From: Dryocosmus kuriphilus
Lineage: Eukaryota > Arthropoda > Insecta > Hymenoptera > Cynipidae
DNA length: 64,000 bases
Assembly (NCBI GenBank): GCA_038277395.1
Contig: CM076189.1
Coordinates: 238,020,653-238,084,652 of the forward strand
Direction of reading: 5' to 3'
The position numbers and the translations under genes are program-made. Within the stretch, counting starts at the first letter, position 1. Every line of letters begins with the position of its first letter. Below the pieces are notes generated by a model, which saw only the letters and a list, made by a program, of their open reading frames with translations, did no database searches and was not told the origin of the DNA. Shown here in pieces: positions 45,225 to 57,673 of this stretch.

Positions 45225-46125
45225 GATTTTCTTTTTCATTTCTTAATGATAATCTTGCCAAGTTTTCAAATTTTTGTGTTGTCTTCCTTTTCCTACTTTT
45301 TAAAAACAATAATATGTTATTAAACTAAAAAATATGCTATGTAAGATTAGAAAAAAAAAATTATTAAACTTTGGCAACATATTATTGTTTAAAAAGGGAA
45401 AAAACGACCAAAACAATTTGAAAACTGAGTGAAAACTATTACTGAGAAGTGAAAAAAAAGTTGCCAAGTGTTCAAATTTTTTAGTCTTTGTTTTTTAAAA
45501 ATTTTTCTTATAAAAACCAACATCTTGTCGAAGTTTCATAATTACTTGTCTCCAGCATACTTTTCCCCAGTTTCTATCACAATTTTGTCAATTTGAATGA
45601 ATTGAACAGTTCATATTCCGTACAATTACTTGGCAAAATTTGATTTTACAAAAAGACTGTGTTGAAATTTTTTTGAATCGAAGATGTTTTTGGAGAGACT
45701 TCATATTTTTTTAATGTTTGTTAAAATTCAATTTATTATTTCCAAATGTCCCCCTATACTCAACAAAATATAATGCACATAACTGTCAATTGCATATGGA
45801 AAATGCTGAAAGTTCGGTAAAGTTTAAAATTGTAGACTGTAGGCCTGCTTAATTACTTAAAATCATACATTTCTCCTATCTCCGAAATCTGAAAACTACA
45901 GTTTCAACAATTATTGTTAATACATATGGGTAGAAGTAATTTTTTAGCGATTCTTTATTAGGTCGAAAAGATTTTATGCAAATCGGTGAAGCATTTGCCC
46001 CCAAGATACAACAATGCATGCACCACAATAACTAGTGCTCCTTCGACATAATATAGATATAGAAGAAATAAAATAATTTTTAAGTAATAATAAAACCCCA
46101 AAATAAAAAGCCTTCCCAAACTTTT
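45225..46125 (-). repeat. Right arm of the ~0.8-kb inverted repeat
   Basis: Inverse partner of 34290-35095. Shared blocks include CATGCACCACAATAACTAGTG and TGTAGGCCTGCTTAATTACTT. It is slightly longer because of indels. Confidence 0.8.
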
Positions 46126-46679
46126 TGGGATCTTTTGTTGTTTTCGAGAAAAATTCGAAAACTCGATTTTATTAGAAAATGCTGGCTACAAAAATATTTA
46201 ATTCCGCCATAAAAGTTACAGAGTGTCTTCCTTATGTAAGTCAAATTAATAAAAACAATCGACAAAAAACATATAAGTATGGGTTTTTTGAGAAACTAAA
46301 CTTGATATATTTTTTAGAAAAAGCCGCCGCCATTTTGTTTACTTTAAACCTTTTTTTAATTTTTCCCGCAGATTTTGAAAACCGGACGATAAACGAATCT
46401 GAAGAAACCCCTAAATATCTCTCTTCTACGTCAATGATATAGAGTTTTTAAGGAAAAATCGCATTTTTTCGAGAAAAACCCACTTCAAAATTCAAATACC
46501 CATGACTTCGTATAAAATTTGTTTTTTTTGCATTGGGAAAAAATTACATATCACCTATTTTCGAAAAACTCAAAAAATTCTTCAGAATATCAAAAATGGA
46601 AAAAAAAGCAAGTTTTTTTAGGTCCCTTCAAAGCGAATAAGTTTTTTAAAATACTTTTTCCCATGTTAAGCGCTCATAA
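46126..46679. other. AT-rich DNA, no gene seen
   Basis: Short ORFs only. It may include the upstream (U3) part of the LTR described next, but its 5' border cannot be fixed. Confidence 0.4.
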
Positions 46680-46860
46680 ATAGAACACCCACACTCTAGT
46701 ACCTAGGATTATATAAGCCATTGCGCGGGCCTAGGGCCCAACTTTCTTTTTCTGTAATCTTCACGAGACATTATTGTATCAATAAACATATGTGATTTCC
46801 TTCATAGGAAATCACTACTTTTTAAAAACTTGAATCGGTTAATTTGCGCATAACATTTCG
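46680..46860 (+). promoter_or_regulatory. LTR promoter/polyadenylation region
   Basis: TTATATAAGC lies near 46710, AATAAA near 46782, and the U5 end is followed by the primer-binding-like site at ~46857. Only the 3' part of the LTR can be placed with confidence. Confidence 0.6.
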
Positions 46861-46943
46861 GCGATCCTGCCAGGATCAACTTTTCAATTCCTTGCATTCC
46901 ACGGAATTAATAAAAAGGATATCTAATAAAAGTTTATATCGTT

Positions 46944-47183
46944 GTGACGAACCCTGGAAATAAAAAATTTCTACGAAAATTCAAAAGTCAAGGAACTCCG
47001 GATCAACCTACGGGCGACCCGATAACCACGAAAATAAGAAAACTAGAGTTAAAAAAACTAGTTGGTGAATTAAGTAGCAATATCCTACGGAAAACTCTTG
47101 TTTTTCTAAATTTCACAAATTTGAACGAGGCCCGCAATCAGGCGGAAGAGACACCTGTCTACAGAGCACCAGCCAACGCCTAG
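46944..47183 (+). pseudogene. gag fragment of the LTR element
   Basis: About 79 residues, polar, with KIRKLELKKLVGELSSN and FTNLNEARNQAEE. It reads like the C-terminal end of a gypsy gag where mobile-element numbering would expect a much longer protein, so most of gag is absent. There is no zinc knuckle. Confidence 0.45.
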
Positions 47184-47480
47184 GACAGGAGTGGAACAGC
47201 AAGTGAGCAGTAACAGTCTGGGGATACGTCGCCACGCCAAGTCAAGATCAGACAGCGGAGAACGAAGTCCACGGTCAGTACTCTCCAGTCATCGCAGGAT
47301 AAAACGACTCACTGCAAGGTATTAATGATAGCACTTAGGTACAAATCGTTAACACAAATCGTAAAAAAATATTTGAAGAGTATAATCTCCTTTGTGGTCT
47401 GCAGACAGGCAACCGATGTTAAAACCAAAGTTAGTTTCACATCGGGAGGAGTAAAGTTTTAAATAATGGGTAAGGTATAC

Positions 47481-47980
47481 NNNNNNNNNNNNNNNNNNNN
47501 NNNNNNNNNNNNNNNNNNNNNNNNNNNNNNNNNNNNNNNNNNNNNNNNNNNNNNNNNNNNNNNNNNNNNNNNNNNNNNNNNNNNNNNNNNNNNNNNNNNN
47601 NNNNNNNNNNNNNNNNNNNNNNNNNNNNNNNNNNNNNNNNNNNNNNNNNNNNNNNNNNNNNNNNNNNNNNNNNNNNNNNNNNNNNNNNNNNNNNNNNNNN
47701 NNNNNNNNNNNNNNNNNNNNNNNNNNNNNNNNNNNNNNNNNNNNNNNNNNNNNNNNNNNNNNNNNNNNNNNNNNNNNNNNNNNNNNNNNNNNNNNNNNNN
47801 NNNNNNNNNNNNNNNNNNNNNNNNNNNNNNNNNNNNNNNNNNNNNNNNNNNNNNNNNNNNNNNNNNNNNNNNNNNNNNNNNNNNNNNNNNNNNNNNNNNN
47901 NNNNNNNNNNNNNNNNNNNNNNNNNNNNNNNNNNNNNNNNNNNNNNNNNNNNNNNNNNNNNNNNNNNNNNNNNNNNNNNN
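47481..47980. other. Assembly gap, 500 N
   Basis: Exactly 500 unknown bases, the conventional size for an unsized scaffold gap. It replaces protease and most of reverse transcriptase. The true length is unknown. Confidence 1.
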
Positions 47981-48719
47981 AAGAACTTTTCCAGTATAGC
48001 AAGGCCATTAGCTCTCCAAACACAAAAGGGAATAATCTTCGATTGGACCCCAAAATGCCAAGAGAGCTTTGAAAAATTAAAAAAAGGCCCTCTGCTCAGC
48101 ACTCGTATTGCAATTTCTAAAATTCAACGAAAAATTTACATTAACTACAGATGCTTCAAACAAAGGACTAGGAGCGTTCCTGTCGCAAAACGGACACCCC
48201 TGCTTGTTCATATCGAGAACATTAAACAAAGCAGAAGAAAATTACAGCACAAGTTAAAAGGAACTCTTAGCAATCATTTGGGCCGTCAAAAGACTAAGGC
48301 AATATTTAGGTACTAGGTAATAAATTCCTAATTCAAACAGACCAAAAGGCACTTATCTGGTTGCATAACGTTAAAGATCCCAGCTCAAGGTTATATTGAG
48401 ATTCAGACTTCGCCTCGAATATAAATACGAGGTGCAATACGTAAAGGGAAAAGAGAATAAGGCAGCCGACTGCCTTTCACGACTGTTCCCAATAAAAGAC
48501 CAGGACATCCTCGCAAAAGCCTTAAATAACACAGATCTAATAGACGCAGCCTCGATAGAAAACGAACTACCAGACATCGAAAATTTCGAAACTCCATTGC
48601 AAGAACGAACACTCAATACTCGGGTCCCAGACACCGAAACGGAAATAAATACCGACCAACCCTCTTCAGATAAGAAGAACTTTCGGATGGCGAAATCACC
48701 ACGACTCAAATGGGCGTAA
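47981..48719 (+). pseudogene. pol: LTR element pol: RT end and RNase H
   Basis: After the gap, the plus strand carries the RT-RNase H boundary. LTTDASNKGLGAFLSQ (with the RNase H Asp) and FISRTLNKAEENYS are in one frame (~48100-48240), followed by an in-frame TAA. Further residues of the fold (ELLAIIWAVKRLRQYL) follow. A separate frame (48396-48719) holds VQYVKGKENKAADCLSRL, the usual end of the domain. At least two stops and one frameshift break it. Confidence 0.75.
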
Positions 48720-50130
48720 ATGACACGTTTCTTAGCGACTATCGAGCCTGGAAAGAAAACCCAGTCACTGACAACAGAGTTAAGATTAAACCAAATCCGA
48801 TAGGCGAACTATGGAAACAAATCAACAAAGGAGAAATGCCCATGTACACCGAAGAAAACTGGTTGAAGTACTTAGGGTGGTATATTGAAGATTTTAATAG
48901 GAGAAATCTCACTATCGTTAGACTCCACTTTAGCGACCCTACTTCCACATCAATCGAAAAGAAAGAAATAAAAAATATGCTAGAGCACTTATCAAAATTA
49001 TTACCAGGATCTAGCGCTCCACATCTGTTTTAACAAAACGAGGCAATTAACAAAAGAAGAAAGGGAATTAATAATAAGAGAAGCCCACAAAGAACACCTC
49101 GAAGAAGGCAACACCACTGATAAGGCGAGACAAAGAAGAGAATAGAAAGGGATGGACGAGGAGATAAAGAAATTCGTTAAGGCTTGCCCGATCTGTTAAC
49201 TGCAAAAAACAACAAGAATTACAAACAAACCCCGGGCATAATACCTGTCATTCCAAGATAAACAAACGATAAAATAGCACTAGATATATTCGAACCTCTT
49301 CCCACTATAAAAAACGGAAACAAATATGTCTTGATTGTGCAGGACAGGTTAACTCGTTACACCATCTTGATATCATTAGAAAATGAAACTGCCCAAGCTA
49401 TTATAGATAAATTAATAGAGCACTACATCTACACCTTCGGAGCCCCGCACAAAATCTTGACTGACCAAGGTCAGAAATTTTTATCAGATCTTATGCAGCA
49501 ATTCGAAGAAGCTCTAAAGATAAAACACATCAAGACTATACAGCATTCCACCCTCAGTCCAATGGAAATATCGAAAGAATGCACTCCATCCTCAAAAACT
49601 TAATTAAAACAGCAATGGAAGAAAATAATAAAGACTGGGACGAGAGCTTAAAACTCATCAGCTTTGCTATAAATGCAACGAGGAATCAAACAACGGGATA
49701 CTTTCTCTTCGAAATGACCTACGGTAGGGAACCGAACCTACCTTCAGCGCTTGCTCGGGCGCCAACTCTGATGTACGCAGACCTAATAAAAAATTGGAAG
49801 TAGCGTCATGACAAATACATTCAAAAGGCTCAAGAAAGGATTCAGATAGAACAAGAGAAGTCCAGAAAACTCTTGAAGGAAGAAATCGTTAGAAAACACC
49901 CCGTTTACGAAATAGGAGATCTAGTAAAATGGAAAAATAACATTAAAACTAACAAACTAGACCCAAGTTGGGAAGGACTGGGAGTCATTATCGAAATACT
50001 AACAAATAAAAATCTCAAAATTAAGGACAATAACAAAACCCTCCAGTTACATATTGATCAGGTTATGCCATACTATGTTGCAGATACTGCCCGTGATAAT
50101 AGCAGTGACATTAATAACACCGATCGCTAG
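48720..50130 (+). pseudogene. pol: LTR element integrase, broken
   Basis: An H2C2 zinc-binding N-terminus lies near 49085-49200 (EAHKEHLEEG, then ACPIC). The catalytic core has an Asp near 49285, LTDQGQKFLSD at ~49455-49490 and the Glu region near 49570. A frame change separates 49331-49603 from 49579-49803. The C-terminal domain (49873-50130) has VYEIGDLVKWK. Stops occur at about 49142, 49197 and 49801. The catalytic residues can still be located but the gene cannot work. Confidence 0.75.
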
Positions 50131-50149
50131 ATAGCTAATTATACTCTAA

Positions 50150-51490
50150 CCCGATTCAACGGCAATGTCTACATAGAGGATTTAGAAAAAGTCCACCTCT
50201 ATCACGAGGAATGTCGATTAATCATTGGAAATAACACTTCAGAATCTGAGAACAGAATAGGTGCCATCGATCAGACCTTACAATTCACCGAAAAAGCTTG
50301 TGGAAGTAATTGCTCATCGAAACAAGAAATTGCATTAACAAGAGGTAGATACAATAGAGTACAACAACGAATCTCGATTTTACACAAACTCTAAGTAACC
50401 AAAGAAGCAAACGGGGATTAGCCAATTTCATCGGAGATATCTCGAGAACTTTGTTTGAAACATTAAGCGAAACGGACTTGAAACAAATTAATAACGAATT
50501 TTAAAATATTTACAAGGACAATAAACAAATAGCGACCGTTTTAACTAGTCACACCAAAATACAAAAAATTCTGCTAAACTCGTCTTCCGCGGATTACAAA
50601 ACACTGAAAAGTAAAATCGGAGAAGAATACGATACAGTAAAAAGATTGATTACCGAGGTTAACACCAATTCCAAAGAAAACTAAATCAGTACCAAACTGG
50701 TGTTAGCAACCATTTTCATAGCTGAACTAAACGACGAAATCGGAACAGCCATCAACGCAATAAACGACGGAAAGCATGGTATAGCACATCCACAAATACT
50801 CACACTGAAAATCTTGAAAGAAACCATCCAAGACTTCGAGACAACGCACAGAGTGCGGTACCATTTCTACAACACAGAAGAAAATTATCAACAGGTAGTC
50901 GACATCAGCAGCCTCAAGGTAGCAGTTATCCACGGACTCTTCACGTACATATTGGACATTACAGTATTATAAAAGGAGGAAGGACAACTAAAACGAGTGA
51001 TCCCAATTCCAGAAAAAGTACAAAGTACCTACGTAGCCTTAATCCCCGACCAACCCATCCTAATAAGTTACCACGACTCATACGTTCCAACAAATGAAAT
51101 ATGTTTAAATGACTGTAAAAAGGTGTCTGAATATTTAATTTGTAAAAGAAACCAGCCAAATATTAGATTATTAAATACAAAATCTTGCGTCGGCAACTTA
51201 TTGAAAAGATACGCGAACAGTGTATGTACCTTTTCTCCGTACCTATTACATAAGGAAACCCTGTTACCTGTACTTAATGGTTATATAATAATACCTCGCA
51301 TCGCCATTGATCTCGACATAACCTGCAATTCTAGAGTAGAAAATTTAAGTATAAAGACCAATAGTTTAATTACGGGAGAAGACTGTCAATTATATATAGA
51401 TGCCATGAAAATAGACTTAGCGCATAGTATAGAATTTTCAAAAATCAATGTAATAAGAAACACCTATGCACTGCCCAGTTATGACTTAAC
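50150..51490 (+). pseudogene. env: Errantivirus-like envelope gene, decayed and truncated
   Basis: After pol, an envelope-glycoprotein-like gene continues in several pieces: about 50150-50395, 50400-50690, 50700-50970 and 50997-51490. The second piece has the look of the fusion-protein region of insect endogenous retroviruses. The last piece is Cys-rich (external domain). In-frame stops lie near 50392, 50502, 50684 and 50970, and the 3' end is cut by the hAT TIR at 51491, so the membrane anchor is missing. Identification rests on position after integrase and on the overall pattern. Confidence 0.55.
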
Positions 51491-51620
51491 TAGTGATGGA
51501 ATATCGAAAAAAAAAATTCGATATTCGATCTATCGATATATCGGATCGAAAATATCGACGTAACCGATATATCGAAAAAAAACTCCGATATATCGATATC
51601 CATATCGATATTACTGTAAC
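51491..51620 (+). repeat. hAT 3' terminal inverted repeat
   Basis: TAGTGATGGAAT followed by ATATCGATA-type palindromic repeats. It matches the inverse of 59560-59698. Confidence 0.85.
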
Positions 51621-52361
51621 GTCATGCTCTGTCGGTAAAATCAATTTCTGCATATTTGTTAATATAATTTGTTAATATATTTTGTAGGGTGTAAGTTGTC
51701 TAAATTCCGTTATCGTTATTTTTTCTTAGTGTATAAGTTATTTTCACAGCTTTACACCACTGTTTTGTCGAACAGCGACTACTAGATTTAACGCAAAACA
51801 ATTTAATGCTTTAAATTTGAGGTTAGGTTATCCAATATCCTGTGTCACTCTGGGTATCGCGTGGTAATTAGCACGAAGAAATTTGTAAAAAATATTACAT
51901 TAGTATCTATAAACGCATATAAATAAATATACACATAAATAAATTCTTAAAAGAAAAATTTAATGTTTAATTTAATTTACAAAACGCTTCTCAAAAAGCT
52001 TCTGTCTTAAAATGCAAACATTGGTAATATTTATTTGTGAGGCAACGTAGTATAAAAATTTTCTCCTCAATCATGTCCTGAAATCTTGAAATCAACTTTT
52101 GGAAATAATAGAGTTAAGCTTATCTTCATTTTCACATCATACATAAACTGCACATAAGCAAAATGTTAAAGAATTGTTTACATAATAAGAAGAGTTAAAT
52201 ATCACTTAACACGTAGGTCCTTCAAAAACATTTCAGAATCTTCAGCCATCTTCTCTCATTTTGTATAGAGTCAGAAACCATTTTCCGTAGTAACTTTGTA
52301 ATTTTTCACCCTAGCAGAAATATGAGATAAAAAATTACTTTTTTCGTATGGAGATACCACG
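51621..52361. other. AT-rich DNA after the EDRF1 stop
   Basis: No gene seen. It may include the 3' UTR of the captured EDRF1 fragment. Confidence 0.5.
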
Positions 52362-53949
52362 TTATTTGAATAACTCCTCGATTTTAAGCAACGTGTTTGC
52401 AATGTGTCTAAACAAGTTTATTCCAGAAGATTCTTTCCTTAAAGTTAAAGTGTAACGCTGTTTGTAGAAAGCAGCCAAGGATTTGCAACTGAAAGAAAAA
52501 ATAAAAAATATTCACATTAATTCAACGAAATTGTGATATCAGGAATTAAATCCGATTGCGTTAATATATAACTCACTCTTTCTTGTAGTTCCTGGTGCTC
52601 TCATTATTCATATTTAGTTTAATTAATGACTGTAACAAAAACTGTAACAGCAGAAGAATCAAAGACACATCGTCTGCAGCAACTTTGTCTTCTTCAACTT
52701 TTTTATTTGCTTTAATTTTAACAGCAGCATTATTTTTTAAACTGAAAGAATTCAATTTCCAATCATCTTTCGTTTGCAAATTATTCTTGCTTTTTTGACA
52801 CATAATATCGATAGTCGGTCGACAATGCAGAATCAAATCGAATCCAGTTTTGTGGAATTTGAGTTTGCTACTAATAGCTGATGTTTCTGAAAATAAAAAA
52901 AAATAATGTAATAAAAAATAAGATAACTAAACGTGATTTTAAAGAAGCAGTTAAAATCAGGAACAAAAAGGAGAAAACGATCATACCCTGAGTTTGAAAT
53001 TCAACTAATGCCACTCGTTACATTTGTATTGCCAGGTGCTCTTGCGTCTGTTCCAAATAAGAGAACAGTTTAGATGCTTTTTCATAATTCATTTTACACA
53101 ACTGGAGGCTCGTTTTTCTTCTAACAATCTCGGTTTCCGAATTCAGTCTCTTGTACATTCTGTAATACAAGAAGGCTAATCTGTGGTGGATTGTAGCAGC
53201 TCGAAATTGACAAATAGGTTGACGAGGAGCAGGAATTGCCACTTCGCAGTATTTTCTAGCTCTCTGTAGAATTACGACGACTTCTCGTTCTAATTCTTGT
53301 TCACTCTGCAAATTAAAAGATGCCGTAAAATTATGCGATAAATAAATAAAGAATCTTAATTTCTAAAATTCTGAAATACCTTATTTCCCCAGCAACAGGG
53401 TAATCTTGCGAATAAGTAACCATCATGTTCAAAATTGTAGAAAAATCCCAAGTCACATTATTCCAAATAGTAGGATTGCATCTTCTCACTCCCAGGTCTT
53501 GCAAGGCCTTTTGGTAACTCGTAAAAGCTTTTTTATAAAACTGATGCTCTTCTGCTGGTTGCTTGACGTGCATATGGGCTTTTGATCGCAATAATCGATT
53601 AATATTTTCATACGGAAGTGCCAGATTTGACTCGTCGCGAACAGTTGCAAATGACTTTAATCCAGCCTCCAGATTCGTTCGCGATCGTTCGAGAAGAGCT
53701 GTGACTTCTGAAGAAGATGGACTCGAATCTTTGTTTTCTGGTTGGTAACGAGCTGTTAAATTAAAAATGAGTTAAATTAAAATTGTTAAAATTATTATTT
53801 AAATGTAATGAATCAGGAGACAAAGTTTGAACTCACAAGTTGCTTGATTCATGTACAAAACTCCAAGTTCGTTGTAAATATTTCCAATTCTTCTTAAAAA
53901 CGTATTTAATTTGAAAATCTTTTCATTAACTTTATAAAAATTCTTTCGC
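52362..53949 (-). pseudogene. EDRF1: EDRF1 3' fragment, five exons with introns
   Basis: The C-terminal part of erythroid differentiation-related factor 1. Exons on the minus strand: 53837-53949 (GVLYMNQAT), 53380-53752 (YQKALQDLG and NPTIWNNVTWDFST), 52987-53303 (ICQFRAATIHHRLAFLYY), 52577-52886 (SLILLLLQFLLQSLIKL) and 52362-52488 (FYKQRYTLTLRK, then stop). All joins keep frame with GT-AG borders. The order and phrases match vertebrate EDRF1 (for example the RAATIHHRLA core). Exon 3 contains an in-frame TAA at 53018-53020. All upstream exons are missing, so it cannot encode the normal protein. It lies between the hAT transposase and the hAT 3' end, on the same strand. Confidence 0.85.
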
Positions 53950-56299
53950 CTATAGAAATATAAAAAATTCAATTTAACAGTTTTAAAACAACAAAATTAA
54001 ATACTACCGCTTTTCCAAAAAAGACCATAATTACATTTTAAATCAGTAAAATATTATAAATATGCAAAGTTAATATATCATAAATAATTAGCTAATAAAT
54101 AATGAATATTATATAATATTATAAACCAACGAAGAACCAAGAAACATTCTTCAAACATTTCTTCATGCAAAAATAATTTTCAAACAGGATTGAAGGAATG
54201 ATGATAAGGTATTTTTTTCTACTCAGTCTATTATTACCAGAATGTTTTGTCAATCTTCCCCAGGAAGAGAATTTTGTTTAAAGTTGATCCTTTAAGGCGA
54301 TTTCGTTTTTCGTTCATTATTTGCCCAGTTCGAGAAAAAAGCCTCTCACAAGGTACTGACGTAGCTACGACGTTTAGATATTTAAGAGCTACTTTAATTA
54401 AGTTAGGGTATAAGGATGCCATTTCTAACCATGTACCAATAGGATCCGATTTGAGTGGAGCAAATGAACTCTTAAAATATAAACTTATTTCGTCTGTTAT
54501 ATCGTCCTGATCGGGATAAGTATCCTCCTTACGGCGTTGAGCTCTTTCCAATAGTTCACGGTGCACATTGAACAAAGAAAATCGACGTTTTTCACCTGAA
54601 AAAAATCGTGATTAAGTATCAGAAATAAATTAACAAAATATTTTTATAAACAGTGAAAGGGTATGCCGTAAAATTCCGGTCAAATTTGATTAATGCTAAA
54701 TAATTCCAACTCACTTGAATTTATTGTGCCTTCAGAAGACGTACCAGCAGAATTTAATTCATCGCAGTGAGGTTTACTTTCTGCTCTTCGCATGTTTGTT
54801 CTCATTATTTCTTTTATTTGACTTACAGCGCGAGCACACGAAAGAGGATTCTTGAAGTGTAATTTTTTGAATCTAGGATCCAGCAAACAAGCAATAGAGA
54901 AAAAGTGGACTGACTCAATTTGCCCAAAACGACTTTGAATTTTAGCAAGAACAACTTCTCTTAGTTCAATCGCCACATCATCTGTTGGCGTCAGTTGTAC
55001 AATCTCGTCTTCCATTCCATTTATTAAAGGTATTACAATGCTTGCTGTTACATATTTTTCTGCGCACAACTCGGTCGTTGCTGCCTCCAGTGGTCGTAAT
55101 ATTTCTACAATGGATTTTAAAACTTCAATCTCCTTTGCACTTACCATCGCAGGAGCAGATATGTGCTTAATTACAATTTCATTAACTTCACTGCGCAACT
55201 GAATAAAACGTTCCAACATATAAAACGTCGAGTTCCAACGTGTGGAAACATCTTGCTTCAATTTGAGGCCATTACATCTTTCTCTCAAATCACCACTTGC
55301 GTTAACACATTGCTTAAACCAAGTTACAATAGATCTAACTTTTTAAATTAGATTTATCAAACCTTCTACGGTTTCAATGGATTTTTCAAACAATCAAATT
55401 TAAAGTATGTGCACAGCAGGCTAAGTGATAGTTTTTTCCGATAAATAAATCTACGGATTTAACAATATTGGCACCATTATCCGTGACAATTGCATTAATT
55501 TTGTATAATGGTATGTCCCATTCTTCGCAAATTTCTTTTAGCTTATTTTTCAAATTTTCCGCAGTGTGACTAGTTGACAGTTCATATGCACCCAACATTG
55601 TACTCGTGATTTCATTGTTCATCAAGAAGTGCCCCGTGACACCAAGGAAACTGCAAGTGTTCATTGTCTCGATCCACACATCTGTCGTCAAAGTGAACCC
55701 GGCAGCCTTTCTTAAATAACGTTTAAATTCTAAAGAGACTTTTTTATATTTTTGATCCAAAAGATTAGCAAAGGTTTTTCTTCCAGGTATTTTATAACAT
55801 GGAGCAACATAGCCCATAACATCCCTGAATCCTTCTCTCTCCACCATAGAAAATGGCTCGCAGTCTTTGCACATCATGAATAAGATTTTCTCTGTTAGTT
55901 TATTATACTTATCACCCCCTTCCTTAAAAGACGATATATTCTTAAAACTTTCTCCAATATTTTCTTTCACCTTTTCCATGAAGGTCTTTTTGTGGGATGG
56001 ATCAGAAGAGATACCGTTGAATGAAGTTGATTCGGCTGGCGGGACTTCATTCGATGAAGGTACACTTTCAGATGAAGTACTGGCTGTGTTCTGCGACGCA
56101 GAATTATCTAATTTTTTCCCCTGTACCAGAGTACAATAATAAACAAATTAAATATACTTTTTATGGAGCTTTATTAAAAAATAAATGTATACGACGACCG
56201 GACATCGCTCAATTTTGAGGTTAGGAAAATATTTAAAATTTTAGCATTTTGACATTACACTATAAGAAATATTTTATGTATACTACTGACTGTGTTTTT

Positions 56300-56560
56300 T
56301 AATTAAACCCAAACCTACTTGTAGAATTACTTTGTAAAAATTAGTGCGTTCACTAAGGATGTGATATTGTGAAAACACTACATTATACTTGACAATTTTG
56401 CAACAAAGCAAGTGTCTACATGCACCAAAATTCTGTACATACAGCTCAGAACTATGAATATGGCCATTTGTACCAAAATTTCGGTCCAAATAGCCAAACA
56501 CGTATTTGGGAGCTATTTGTACAGAAATATCGGTACCCACAGACACAGACAAATACGAAA
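56300..56560. repeat. Dispersed repeat module, copy 1
   Basis: Shares TGTAGAATTACTTTGT, GTGTCTACATGCACC and GGAGCTATTTGTAC with copy 2 at 58486-59290, in the same order and orientation. Confidence 0.7.
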
Positions 56561-57094
56561 CATAGTGAGTACACTACATAAAATGTTGCATTAATATTTT
56601 TAGACGCTATACAGTGCAAGTAAGTGAAGTAAGCACTTCGTAGTTCTTATTGTGTCGACTAATGTTATTACAATATAACTATAGTTATTGTACATTTTTT
56701 AAAAACTTTGTTGTTTAAAATTGTTTTTCATTTATTTATTTTTTAATTATTCAAAGCTGAATATTACAATAAAATATACAATAAGACATGAAGCCATACA
56801 AAGTGCTTAATTACACTGTACACCGGCTCGCAGCGCGACATAATAGCGCAAGAAAGTTTTGAAAAATTTGAGAGTTCGCATTTTAAAAAAACGCAAAAAT
56901 ATGTTTAAAATGGGAAAAGGAAAAAAAAAATAAAAAATCGTTTACAAATTCTATATAAATAAAAATGTTGGGTTCGTTTGTCCTCGCCGCAAATCTCCGA
57001 AAGTTCTCTACCGATCGTTTTCAAATTTTAAAACAGTGTTGCATTTGCATTCAAGCGTCTTTTTACAAAATTAATGAGAGAGAGAGAGCCATAT

Positions 57095-57125
<31 letters not shown>
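57095..57125. repeat. Poly(G)31 tract
   Basis: Thirty-one consecutive G after a short (GA)n run, inside the hAT 5' intron region. Confidence 0.95.
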
Positions 57126-57126
<1 letters not shown>

Positions 57127-57673
57127 ACAGCTAGTACTCATATCAGACTTAAAATAATCAACTTTAACAGAAGTTGTGATTAATTGAATAACGGCGCGAA
57201 CGTCGAAAATTTGAGCCCCTGTATGTTGATAACCACTCGTACTAGATCTGTCTTCTTTGGGGGAAATTAAAATAGCAATGACTGGAATTCAGTGAAATTT
57301 CAAGAAGATTGAATATAACAAATTTTTAGGTAGCTACACGTGGCAAATTTTGATCAATCTTAAAATAAAATAAATCTACTATAGGTCTCACCTTCATTTT
57401 TTTTTATTAGGAACTGCCTCTTCCTCGTTTAAAAGCGGTAAATGAGAAACTTTCATATGGCTCCTCATATTTGAAGTATTGCCACAACTTTTTACTTCTT
57501 TATCGCCGTACCGACAAACGCAAATGTCTTTATTTTTGATAATGAAGTGATTCCATAAATCACTTCTTTTGACCATTGTGGAAAAATTATCCGCCTGTTT
57601 CAAAACGTAGTTGCTTAAAAATGTAGGAACAGGGTATTCTGCTCTTACTTTCAGCTTATCTAGATCAGCTACC

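Larger units (their letters stand above)
46680..51490 (+). mobile_element. Gypsy/errantivirus-like LTR retrotransposon, decayed
   Basis: In order: the 3' part of an LTR (TATA at 46710-46717, AATAAA near 46782, ending near 46856), a primer-binding-site-like TCGGCGATCCTGCCAGGATC, a gag fragment, a 500-base gap, RNase H, integrase and an envelope-like gene. The 3' LTR is missing because the element ends at the hAT terminus at 51491. Stops and frameshifts pepper all genes. An env gene after pol is typical of insect errantiviruses; it is an old, inactive endogenous copy. Confidence 0.8.
54234..57673 (-). pseudogene. BED-type hAT transposase, lightly damaged
   Basis: Three exon blocks on the minus strand: ~57673-57394 (BED finger), 56120-54715 and 54595-54234, with GT-AG borders. 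The BED finger reads CRYGDKEVKSCGNTSNM then HMKVSH, with Gly where the second zinc Cys should be. The catalytic core has LTTDVWIETM (Asp), IVTDNGANI (Asp) and, in the C-terminal dimerisation domain, SVPCERLFSRTGQIMNEKR (Glu). Breaks: a frameshift near 55397 and an in-frame TAA at 55343-55345. It is otherwise well preserved, suggesting recent activity. The initiating ATG is not evident in the first block, so an upstream exon may exist. Confidence 0.85.

Noticed and set aside
47349..48102. Long ORFs of about 177-234 codons across the N tract
   Set aside because: They exist only because the 500 unknown bases cannot contain stops.
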